Shown here piece after piece: positions 1-6,284 of a stretch of 17,861 nt of DNA. Origin of the DNA: Bacteroidaceae bacterium (GTDB lineage Bacteria; Bacteroidota; Bacteroidia; Bacteroidales; Bacteroidaceae). The translations under genes were made by a program, and so were the position numbers. The notes beneath the pieces were generated by a model that saw only the letters and a list, made by a program, of their open reading frames with translations, was not told the origin of the DNA and did no database searches. The stretch covers positions 1 to 17,861 of the forward strand of contig JAQVXN010000007.1 in assembly GCA_028709135.1 (NCBI GenBank), in the 5' to 3' direction. Each line of letters opens with the position of its first letter. Position 1 is the stretch's first letter.

Positions 1-1
1 A

Positions 2-223
2 AATTTAAAAATGCGTAATGATAACTCAACGTATCGCTGCTTGGTTCTTTCTTTTGTAGAATATCCGAAAGGAAAAGAAAAAGAAGTTGTTACCTTTTAT
101 GTTACCGATGATGCCAACCATATTCCCGTACGACTTGACCTCTTTCTGAATATTGGCACAGCAAAAGCCTATTTAGTTGGACATAAAAACGTTCGTAATC
201 CGATTACTTCAAAAATCAAATAA
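2..223 (+). CDS. DUF3108-type protein, C-terminal end (5' truncated by window)
   Basis: The reading frame is open from the first bases and ends with TAA at 221-223, so this is the tail of a gene that begins outside the window. A Met codon at 11 is internal and is probably not the start. The visible stretch contains a 'VTDDANHIPVRLDL' segment followed by 'IGTAKAYLVGHKNVRNP'. This fits the end of DUF3108 proteins of Bacteroidales as I remember them: predicted secreted, beta-rich proteins of unknown function whose C-terminus reads roughly D-D-x-N-x-x-P-V-R and later R-N-P-x-T-S. No signal peptide or catalytic motif can be judged from this fragment. The next gene is convergent (ends at 367). The family call rests on motif memory only. 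Confidence 0.6.
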   Translation, partial: NLKMRNDNSTYRCLVLSFVEYPKGKEKEVVTFYVTDDANHIPVRLDLFLNIGTAKAYLVGHKNVRNPITSKIK

Positions 224-366
224 TCCTTATTTCACTTTACGAAATTCATTCTTTTGTGTGGCGGAATTCCATCTATGAATTGCCTTAGAGCGGGCACGTT
301 GCCAAACATCCTTATCTTTTAGGGAAAATTACCTTAATGGAATAGTTCTGACACCTGTTTGCCATT

Positions 367-1032
367 TCAAAAAACCAATTTTACATTGCCTCCATCGCTA
401 AAAGCATATTGGCGCAATAACTTTTGGAGTTCACTAGCGCACTCCAAAATGTTTTTTCTGTTCCCATCATAACCATTAATCAAGAAAAGCAGTCGGTGAA
501 TGTCCAAGCCTATTTTTGTTCGTTCGTGGTCGCTTGTTGGTGTTCCAATGCCTCCTGTTGCATCACGATAAACAGGCAGAAATTCAATATTCAAGGGACC
601 ACGTCCAATACCTTCATACGGTTCTCCTGCACGCCCAATACCCAGAGTAAGTCTATCACCTGTAATTTTGTCTATGTCAAAACCACCAATGCTGTAACCC
701 CAATGAATAGAAGCCAAATTATTAATATCCACCAACGTATTGATTTGATAAAGTTCTTTCTCCTGCAATATTCGACGTACAAGTTGTTCATTTGAAGGTC
801 TGTAACGGCTAGGATCTTTACCAAAGGCTCTGTATGCCAAACGTGTAGCTGCAATAGACGGACGCTCTTTCAGAGTCTCCGTTGAATAGGTTTGTCTGAA
901 ATCCTCTTCCGCTTGTTTAATTTGTTCCCAAAGCGGTACGCACATCTCGGTGTTTTTCACGTCAGCCTCTAATACACCAACACAGAGGTTTGGGCATTTT
1001 TCTTTGACTGCATCAGATATAATAATTTTCAT
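367..1032 (-). CDS. Stand-alone B3/B4 (PheT editing-like) domain protein
   Basis: A 221-residue protein resembling the B3/B4 domain of the phenylalanyl-tRNA synthetase beta subunit, here without the rest of the synthetase. In PheT this domain hydrolyses mis-charged Tyr-tRNA(Phe). Free-standing versions are widespread in bacteria and are often presumed to act on tRNA or amino acids, but their substrate is not generally established. Visible hallmarks are the 'KDPSRYRPSNEQLVRR' helix (about residues 72-87), the 'LVDINNLASIHWGYSIGGFD' stretch (100-119), and 'GTPTSD' (163-168). Length matches other free-standing members. It has no signal peptide and is presumably cytoplasmic. The start codon overlaps the folB stop in an ATGA at 1029-1032, implying translational coupling. 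No unusual composition was noticed. Confidence 0.82.
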   Translation of the reverse strand: MKIIISDAVKEKCPNLCVGVLEADVKNTEMCVPLWEQIKQAEEDFRQTYSTETLKERPSIAATRLAYRAFGKDPSRYRPSNEQLVRRILQEKELYQINTLVDINNLASIHWGYSIGGFDIDKITGDRLTLGIGRAGEPYEGIGRGPLNIEFLPVYRDATGGIGTPTSDHERTKIGLDIHRLLFLINGYDGNRKNILECASELQKLLRQYAFSDGGNVKLVF

Positions 1033-1427
1033 GTATTTTTTTTGCTGTCTTTATTCTCTCTTCTTAATTTTAAAGTAACACTTGCACTTTTACAATCAGC
1101 CGGAAGAGGAGGATTTTCTTTTTCTACAGATATTTCCACGACACTAATCATTTTAAAGTGTTCAAAAAGAGTTTTGGAAATACGCCATGCCACATTCTCT
1201 ATCAATTTTGAAGGACGTTGCATTTCTGCTCTGACAATTTCATAGACTTCTGCATAATTAACCGTACCTATCAGTTCATCATTTTCAAAAGCCTTTACTA
1301 ACGGCGTAAAAAAAACTCTTAGCTGCACCCTAAAGTCGCTGCCAATTTTTTGTTCTTCATCCGTTACGCCATGACATGCATGAAAACGCAAATCCTTTAA
1401 TTCGATGTTGGAAGAAACAAGTTGCAT
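1029..1427 (-). CDS. folB: Dihydroneopterin aldolase
   Basis: FolB cleaves 7,8-dihydroneopterin to 6-hydroxymethyl-7,8-dihydropterin and glycolaldehyde in folate synthesis, acting as a cytoplasmic oligomer. The 132-residue length fits the family. The N-terminal 'LRFHACHGVTDEEQ' (13-26) carries the usual H-G and the acidic residues that follow it. 'LIENVAWRI' (75-83) holds the pterin-anchoring Glu at 77. 'SVEKENPPLP' (100-109) carries the Lys103 expected to be catalytic. The C-terminal tail is rich in Lys, Asp and Asn and is probably disordered. The B3/B4 gene follows through a 4-base overlap. A possible -7 element lies at 1449-1456, immediately downstream of the terminator of the preceding sigma-factor cassette, so the pair is probably its own transcription unit. 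Confidence 0.9.
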   Translation of the reverse strand: MQLVSSNIELKDLRFHACHGVTDEEQKIGSDFRVQLRVFFTPLVKAFENDELIGTVNYAEVYEIVRAEMQRPSKLIENVAWRISKTLFEHFKMISVVEISVEKENPPLPADCKSASVTLKLRRENKDSKKNT

Positions 1428-1448
1428 TCTACCTTATTTATACAGCTA

Positions 1449-1456
1449 CAAAAATA
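1449..1456 (-). promoter_or_regulatory. Candidate -7 element for folB
   Basis: Read on the minus strand these bases are TATTTTTG, matching the Bacteroidetes -7 consensus TAnnTTTG, 21 bases before the folB ATG at 1427. No clear TTTG -33 element is seen upstream, where the sequence is the terminator hairpin of the previous cassette. In such T-rich sequence the match could be chance. Confidence 0.35.
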
Positions 1457-1461
1457 CAAAA

Positions 1462-1494
1462 AAAACGGGCAGCTCCACCGAGTAGACCCGTTTT
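1462..1494 (-). terminator. Rho-independent terminator closing the sigma-factor cassette
   Basis: The arms AAAACGGG (1462-1469) and CCCGTTTT (1487-1494) form an 8-bp stem. A weaker inner CTC/GAG pairing lies in the 17-base loop. On the minus strand the hairpin is followed by a run of eight T and then a further T-rich stretch. This places it 85 bases past the stop of the outer-membrane gene (1579), where a terminator for the cassette is expected. On the plus strand the following T run is short, so it probably works mainly leftward. Confidence 0.72.
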
Positions 1495-1578
1495 CGTTTC
1501 AAATAAGTGATTCTAAAATTATATAAACTTCCTACATGTCTATCACGACATAAGGTATTCCATTTTAAATAAATAGTT

Positions 1579-2472
1579 CTATAAATCTATTAACATACCA
1601 AACGATAGTGACGAAAATGTCGGAGAATAGTCTCCACAAAGCACATGGAAAGGAGAATATCGTAAATAAAGACCTAAATCATTAAATCCAAACGAAGTAT
1701 AAAGGTCCAAGGTTACAGGCTGCTGATGTATGTTTTTATCAAACTCTTTTACTTTTTCTCCATCCACTTTATAACGCGTTTTGCAACTTGAGTACGTATT
1801 AAAATTGACCAACATACCACCATTCAACCAAAAAAGCCTCTTATAGTTTAACCGATGGTGCCATTCCATCAAAACAGGCATCACCAAACTGAATGTTTTA
1901 ATTCTTGAAAACTGAATGTCGGCCCCATCAGGATAAGGCGACAATACCAATTGATCGTCCTCCTTCAAAAAACGCGTATGCCCCGTCATTCGATAATTGC
2001 GCCATGCAAAACCGAATCCTAAAACAAATCCTAAGTTACTCGCAATTGTTGGACCAGAGAATTCAGCAGGATAAAAGGAAAATTCGGTTGAACTACCCAA
2101 TGGCGTTGTTAGACCTTTCGTTCCACCGATGGCCGAAGAAAATCCGAACGCAAAGTCCGGAACATGACATTTCATTTTTCCATATTCTCTCTTTTTAATA
2201 TTTTGAAATGGCAGTGAAAAGTTCCAGCTATTACTTTCTTTAATTACTGAAATTCCACAATCTGGCAAGGCACGCAAACGTTGCAGACGATAGCCGGCAT
2301 TACCTTTTTTCCCTTCCACATTCACTTCCATAGTCTGAGGCGTTTCTTGAATAATTACCTTCTGTGGCTGTTCTACAACAATTACCGTATCTGTTGCTTC
2401 AGCTGCATTTGCGTTCAAAATCATGGTCATACCGACCGCCAGCAAGATCATTTTCTTTTTCATATCTTTCAT
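1579..2472 (-). CDS. Outer-membrane beta-barrel-like protein, last gene of the sigma cassette
   Basis: A 297-residue exported protein. The N-terminus 'MKDMKKKMILLAVGMTMILNANAAEA' is a typical signal peptide, with cleavage likely near residues 22-26; Met4 (2463) is an alternative start. A linker of about 30 residues rich in Thr, Val and Gln follows ('ATDTVIVVEQPQKVIIQETP'). The rest has alternating hydrophobic and polar strands with many Gly and aromatic residues (for example 'SNLGFVLGFGFAWRNYRM' and a closing 'SSLSFGMLIDL'). This pattern and the hydrophobic C-terminal end fit an outer-membrane beta-barrel of porin or OmpW/OprD-like size, but I cannot name a family. It starts 4 bases after the stop of the upstream gene and is the last gene of the ECF cassette. 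It is likely a regulated surface component or a sensor output; no function is assigned. Confidence 0.72.
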   Translation of the reverse strand: MKDMKKKMILLAVGMTMILNANAAEATDTVIVVEQPQKVIIQETPQTMEVNVEGKKGNAGYRLQRLRALPDCGISVIKESNSWNFSLPFQNIKKREYGKMKCHVPDFAFGFSSAIGGTKGLTTPLGSSTEFSFYPAEFSGPTIASNLGFVLGFGFAWRNYRMTGHTRFLKEDDQLVLSPYPDGADIQFSRIKTFSLVMPVLMEWHHRLNYKRLFWLNGGMLVNFNTYSSCKTRYKVDGEKVKEFDKNIHQQPVTLDLYTSFGFNDLGLYLRYSPFHVLCGDYSPTFSSLSFGMLIDL

Positions 2473-2476
2473 TTGT

Positions 2477-3007
2477 TTATTTCATGAACATTTTCTTCAA
2501 CTCTTCCAGACTTGCATTGCCTTCCATATAAACCACATAGGCCTTACTTTCGTTTCGGCGATAAAAAAGATAACGCAATACTTTTTTCTTACTACTTGCA
2601 GGCGAAAAACAATAAAATCCATAAAGCAATCGCCCATTTTTATAACCCGTCTCCTTATCTTCTGCCGCCTTGGAATCTGCTAACACCGCCTGTTCAATAT
2701 TTTCTATCACCGGCATATCTCCATCAAAAGTCATACTGCGATATAATTCCAACTTATAAGGTTTCAAAGGCTTCCCTTTTACCAAAACCGTAACCACTTG
2801 CCGACTGTGATTGAAACGGCCATCAAAATAAGGAGAAACGTTTAAGCCCGTTTGCGCCTGAGCTATCATAGGCAACAACAAAATCATGATTACAAATAAT
2901 AATCTTAACCAATGACTTTGATATTCGGCCATAGCACACTGGAATATTCCATTCCGACCTTTTTCGTTCTCCGAAAAACATCTATAAAATAATATTTCCT
3001 TTTCCAT
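2477..3007 (-). CDS. Secreted DUF6108-like protein of the sigma cassette
   Basis: A 176-residue protein with a hydrophobic export segment at 33-51 ('RLLFVIMILLLPMIAQAQ', cleavage near A-Q-A-Q). The longest frame puts 25 charged residues before the signal. Starting at Met26 (2932) gives a normal signal peptide, 'MAEYQSHWLRLLFVIM', and is a strong alternative start. The mature part is about 125 residues, begins 'TGLNVSPYFDGRF' and ends 'YMEGNASLEELKKMFMK'. It recalls the small Bacteroidales family I know as DUF6108, found next to ECF sigma factors; that assignment is from memory and uncertain. No catalytic motif is visible, and the only cysteine predicted in the mature part is in 'GFYCFSP'. It follows the anti-sigma-position gene by 11 bases and precedes the barrel gene by 4, so the genes are co-transcribed. 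Confidence 0.68.
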   Translation of the reverse strand: MEKEILFYRCFSENEKGRNGIFQCAMAEYQSHWLRLLFVIMILLLPMIAQAQTGLNVSPYFDGRFNHSRQVVTVLVKGKPLKPYKLELYRSMTFDGDMPVIENIEQAVLADSKAAEDKETGYKNGRLLYGFYCFSPASSKKKVLRYLFYRRNESKAYVVYMEGNASLEELKKMFMK

Positions 3008-3018
3008 ATATGCTCATT

Positions 3019-3453
3019 TTAATCATCTTCATTCATATTGAATACAGCTTGCATTTGGTTTTTAACAACATCAGATCCTGTATTTTGGCCTACAGCCTGC
3101 ATCGTCTGAGCCATTTGCTCCATAACAACCTCTTGATTCGTACATTTCACACCGTTAATATAAGCTACACTTTCAGATTTTTCAACCGAATGATATCCCC
3201 AAAAACCAACAGTCAAAAGAATACATGCTGCGGCTGCAATCGAAGTCCTTTTAAATCCTCTGGCTGACTTTTTATTCTTCGACTTGCGACTCATACTCAA
3301 AAAACCCATCACAGCACGATCTGCATCGTATAAACCTCCGTCAGCCATAGGTGAAGCCAAAAAAATTCTTAGTTGGCGTTCCTCTTCATTGTTGGTCAAT
3401 CCGTTATAATATTTTTTCAACAAACGGTCGGCTTCTTGTTTTGTGATTCTCAT
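3019..3453 (-). CDS. Single-pass membrane protein in anti-sigma factor position
   Basis: A 144-residue protein starting at the ATG that overlaps the sigma-factor stop as ATGA (3450-3453). An in-frame ATG 9 bases upstream (3462) would overlap more. The first 70 or so residues are charged and helical ('MRITKQEADRLLKKYYNGLT'), followed by a basic patch ('KSKNKKSARGFKR'), one membrane segment at about 70-88 ('SIAAAACILLTVGFWGYHSV') and a short outer domain rich in Met and Gln with a single Cys ('GVKCTNQ'). An N-terminal cytoplasmic helical domain, one membrane pass and an outer tail directly behind an ECF sigma gene is the layout of an anti-sigma factor. I see no FecR domain or zinc-binding anti-sigma motif, so the role is inferred from position and topology only. 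Confidence 0.72.
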   Translation of the reverse strand: MRITKQEADRLLKKYYNGLTNNEEERQLRIFLASPMADGGLYDADRAVMGFLSMSRKSKNKKSARGFKRTSIAAAACILLTVGFWGYHSVEKSESVAYINGVKCTNQEVVMEQMAQTMQAVGQNTGSDVVKNQMQAVFNMNEDD

Positions 3454-3965
3454 TCCTTCCATGATGATTCCTTTTCCTTTTGATATAATTCCCGAATGGT
3501 CTTACGTGCACGACTCAAATTCATTCTTACAGCAGTTTCCTCCATTCCAAGTTCCAACGCAATGTGGCTTATTTCCTCCCCTTCTATTTCGCGACGTCGC
3601 AAAATCGTGCGTTGTAAGGGTGATAGATGTTCCTGTATCAATCTCTCAACTGTTTCATATTGTTCTTCCCTGTCAAGAAATTCATTTTCAGCAACAACCT
3701 CTAGCTCTGCAGATTCGTCGTTTTCAAGAGAATTTGAATAGTGGCGGTTTCGCAATGTGGAAATACTCAGATTTCTTACCGTTGTCACAGTCAGTGCTTC
3801 TGCCTCTCGCTCGGACTTCACATCCCTGTATTTTGTCCATAAGCGGCAAAAAGCATTCTGCAGTACGTCCTGAGCCTCTTCATCATCACTCAACAGCCGT
3901 CCCGCCATTCCCAGCAAACGTTTCCGCATTCGCTGAAAAGTCGATACCCATATTTCGTCACTCAT
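3450..3965 (-). CDS. ECF-type RNA polymerase sigma factor
   Basis: A 171-residue sigma-70 family protein of ECF size. Region 2 lies at about 8-75 ('RMRKRLLGMAGRLLSDDEEAQDVLQNAFCRLW'), with the typical D-x-x-Q-x-x-F-x-x-L/W core-binding helix. A linker of about 35 acidic residues follows. Region 4 (about 112-163) includes 'LSPLQRTILRRREIEGEEI' and the helix-turn-helix 'ALELGMEETAVRMNLSRARK'. It is the first gene of a cassette with the membrane protein that overlaps it, a secreted protein and a barrel protein. The neighbours suggest control by a membrane anti-sigma and an envelope signal. It is not followed by FecR/SusC/SusD genes, so it is not the common polysaccharide-utilisation ECF arrangement. 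Its own promoter is not obvious; the minus strand has an imperfect TGATTTTG about 35-40 bases upstream. Confidence 0.93.
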   Translation of the reverse strand: MSDEIWVSTFQRMRKRLLGMAGRLLSDDEEAQDVLQNAFCRLWTKYRDVKSEREAEALTVTTVRNLSISTLRNRHYSNSLENDESAELEVVAENEFLDREEQYETVERLIQEHLSPLQRTILRRREIEGEEISHIALELGMEETAVRMNLSRARKTIRELYQKEKESSWKE

Positions 3966-4079
3966 AGTCCTTTCGGGGTGTTTCTACTTACTAAACGCAA
4001 AATCACATAAAATGTAACATCATTACCTTCATTTTTTTAAAACCGCTCCAACTTTGGAAAAATTACCTTACGTAAATCA

Positions 4080-4200
4080 TGACGCACTGCGTTTCTTTTG
4101 TGACGCACTGTGTTTTTTTTGTGACGCACTGTGTTTTTTTTGTGACGCACTGTGTTTCTTTTGTGACGCACTGCGTTTCTTTTGTGACGCACTGCGTCAC
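4080..4200. repeat. 21-bp tandem repeat, five full copies plus a partial one
   Basis: Five copies of a 21-base unit start at 4080, 4101, 4122, 4143 and 4164, and a sixth partial copy covers 4185-4200. The unit is TGACGCACTGYGTTTYTTTTG. Differences are a C/T at position 11 and at position 16 only. Each unit holds ACGCA-C-TGYGT, a small inverted repeat. In the last copy it extends to a perfect 17-base palindrome, GTGACGCA-C-TGCGTCAC (4184-4200). The unit length makes five of the six reading frames stop-free here, so frames crossing it look open without coding. The array sits between the divergent ECF sigma gene and the glycosidase operon. It has no spacers, so it is not CRISPR. Confidence 0.95.
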
Positions 4201-4338
4201 CAATTAGAGAAGGCACATTATTCTCACAATAGCCAAAAAGATTCTCTTAACGGCTTCTATTTTAACGCCAAAAACAATAAATCATTACCTGCGGTTCAAA
4301 AACTATCTTCATTTTAAATTATTCTATTTCATTTAAAT

Positions 4339-4346
4339 TACCTTTG
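4339..4346 (+). promoter_or_regulatory. Candidate -7 element for the glycosidase operon
   Basis: TACCTTTG matches the Bacteroidetes -7 consensus TAnnTTTG, followed by C, and lies 51 bases before the preferred ATG at 4398. No clean TTTG -33 element is seen about 20 bases upstream, only T-rich sequence. The TTG at 4344, which would extend the downstream reading frame, is part of this element, which argues against that longer start. Confidence 0.45.
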
Positions 4347-4397
4347 CAACATCAAAGACATATCTCCTTCATCTCAAATTCATCATTCATCTTTACA

Positions 4398-6281
4398 ATG
4401 CCACAAAAATACATCACTTTTATCATTTCAATAATAATTTTCCCTTTTACTTTTCTTTGTGCACAAAAAAGCCATCACCACGTAGAAAATAGCGATGTGA
4501 AACCAGAACTTTATGGAGGTTGCCCTGTAGCAAATTTTGCTTTTACTACTCAAATTTTGGAAGACGGTAGTTTGTTTGGACACATTTGGGAGAATCCCGG
4601 CACCTTAGGTAGTTGGCTTCAAGATAAAGGAAGTATCAAAGTCGATATTTGCAAAAAGAACCAATCATTTTCATTGAGTACTTTTAAAAATAAAAAAGTA
4701 ACGCGACGTTTTCCTTTTGTCCATAGTGATTACTCAGACAAATCGATCATCTCCTCTTCTATCCACACTACCGCTTTTTGCCCTATCGGTATCAATGATA
4801 TTAACACAACCGCCTTACCCGCTTTACTGTTGGAGATGAATTTTCAAACAAAAAAAGCAGAAGACTTTGAGATTATTCTCACCCCGCAAATCGATCAGGT
4901 TCAACAATGGAAAAATGTGACTCACAATAATTACTCCGGCATTCAAACACCCGCATTCCAACTTTCATGCAACAGCAACACGCGCTTTGAAAACGGTCAA
5001 CTCATCATTCCGATCTCACTAAAGAAGAACATTAATCGACAAATCAAGATTCTTTTCACCGCCTATGATTCCACCTGGATAAGTGCAAATCGTTACAAAA
5101 ATACCGATCAATTAACAAATTATGTTTTTCTAAACTGGACTACGCTCAAGGAAAAAACTTTAGCCTTCGATCATGCACTGCCCGAAACCGGAGATTACCA
5201 ATTGGACAACTATATGCGTTGGTATATGATCGCAGGCATCTCGCTTACACGCTGCACGGCACATCATGAAATTCTAACTTTAGGTTACCATGAGTTAAAT
5301 CAACGAGATTCCTTCTGGACCAGTTGGTTACATCTTGTACTTTTTAAAGACATGGAATGGCAAATGATTCAAGAAAGCTATGCCCACATGCAACCCTCCG
5401 GAAAGATTCCTACTTGTATTCTCCCTCTCATCGAACGGTTTGACGATTTGGACATTAATCTCTTTTTGATTTTGCGTACGGCACGCTACTTCTGCACGTA
5501 TCACAACCAAACAGAAATAGCAGCATTGTGGCCACGCATGCAGAAAGTCATGGATTGGGTCATGAGTCGTGATTTTAGTGGGAAAGGACTACCTGAACAA
5601 GTTTCATTTTGGGGCGATTGGAAAGATGTACCTTACATGAAAGATCGGAAGTATTCAGCATTTGTGAACCTGATGTATTTAGCTGCACTCAAGCAAATGA
5701 CAGCCTTTGCCGACCAGCTAAAGGACGCAAATAGCAAACAAAGATACCAGCAAGCTGCAGATAAAGCTGCTAAAACCATAAACAGTTCCGTCAAAGACGG
5801 AGGGCAATGGAATGGACATTTTTATGCCCAAATTTGGAAAGATGGAAGTGCGAGTCCAATTTGTATGCAAGATCAAATGATTGGCATTCTCTACGATGTC
5901 ATACCCAAAGACAAGGCAGTCACACTTATGAAATATCTCAATAAACACAACCGCACTCCCTATGGCATCTGTACTTCTTTCCCATATTTAAAAGGAGTCT
6001 CAGATCCTGAAGGTACATACCATAACGGAGCCGTTTGGCCTTGGGTAAGTTTTATGGACTCCTGGGCTCGCATACACGCAGGTCACAAGAAACAAGGCAT
6101 AAAACTCATTAAAACAGTAGCAAAAGCTGACCTTGTGAACTCTGGTGATTACGTTCCAAACGAACATATTAACAGCTTGAATGGTGAAAATCTTGGTTTC
6201 CCCATTCAAGGATGGAATGCCAATCTTTTCGGCGTCATTTATTTTGGATTGGTTCACCCTGAAAAGAAAATACATTTATAA
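4398..6281 (+). CDS. Secreted six-hairpin glycoside hydrolase-like protein, family unassigned
   Basis: A 627-residue exported protein. The ATG at 4398 gives a good signal peptide, 'MPQKYITFIISIIIFPFTF', ending in C-A-Q. The frame extends up to a TTG at 4344, but this would bury the signal. After a beta-rich N-terminal part (about 35-260) comes an (alpha/alpha)6-barrel region (about 265-620). Its motifs are those of debranching enzyme/GH63/GH94-like hydrolases: 'NQRDSFWTSW' (301-310), 'WGDWKD' (405-410), 'EGTYHNGAVWPWVS' (538-551) and 'GFPIQGWNANLFG' (600-612). Candidate catalytic acids are Asp304, Asp407/Asp410 and Glu589, from position in the barrel only. The substrate is unknown. The next gene begins 3 bases later and encodes two GH43 domains, suggesting joint breakdown of a plant or host glycan with arabinose- or xylose-type linkages. 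No SusC/SusD or regulator is adjacent. Confidence 0.78.
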   Translation: MPQKYITFIISIIIFPFTFLCAQKSHHHVENSDVKPELYGGCPVANFAFTTQILEDGSLFGHIWENPGTLGSWLQDKGSIKVDICKKNQSFSLSTFKNKKVTRRFPFVHSDYSDKSIISSSIHTTAFCPIGINDINTTALPALLLEMNFQTKKAEDFEIILTPQIDQVQQWKNVTHNNYSGIQTPAFQLSCNSNTRFENGQLIIPISLKKNINRQIKILFTAYDSTWISANRYKNTDQLTNYVFLNWTTLKEKTLAFDHALPETGDYQLDNYMRWYMIAGISLTRCTAHHEILTLGYHELNQRDSFWTSWLHLVLFKDMEWQMIQESYAHMQPSGKIPTCILPLIERFDDLDINLFLILRTARYFCTYHNQTEIAALWPRMQKVMDWVMSRDFSGKGLPEQVSFWGDWKDVPYMKDRKYSAFVNLMYLAALKQMTAFADQLKDANSKQRYQQAADKAAKTINSSVKDGGQWNGHFYAQIWKDGSASPICMQDQMIGILYDVIPKDKAVTLMKYLNKHNRTPYGICTSFPYLKGVSDPEGTYHNGAVWPWVSFMDSWARIHAGHKKQGIKLIKTVAKADLVNSGDYVPNEHINSLNGENLGFPIQGWNANLFGVIYFGLVHPEKKIHL

Positions 6282-6284
6282 AAT

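Larger units (their letters stand above)
3966..4397. other. Divergent intergenic region (sigma cassette / glycosidase operon)
   Basis: About 430 bases without a credible gene separate the leftward ECF sigma gene from the rightward glycosidase gene. The region holds the 21-bp tandem repeat at 4080-4200, a candidate -7 element for the rightward operon at 4339-4346, and otherwise AT-rich sequence. A frame from 4054 to 4317 is open, but half of it is the repeat and the rest has no recognisable protein features, so I do not call a gene. Confidence 0.7.

Noticed and set aside
424..795. Plus-strand open frame inside the B3/B4 gene
   Set aside because: A shadow of the coding frame on the other strand, with no protein features.
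1536..1551. Small ATGTC/GACAT inverted repeat between the barrel gene and the terminator
   Set aside because: Five paired bases with a six-base loop and no T run. Too weak to name.
4080..4200. CRISPR array
   Set aside because: The repeats are directly adjacent and have no spacers, and there are no cas genes nearby.
4054..4317. Open frame of 87 codons across the tandem repeat
   Set aside because: The openness comes from the 21-base repeat, which leaves five of six frames without stops. No signal, domain or start context supports a protein.
4344..4397. Upstream TTG start for the six-hairpin glycosidase
   Set aside because: It adds 18 residues before the signal peptide and the TTG itself is part of the -7-like element. 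ATG 4398 gives a proper signal.
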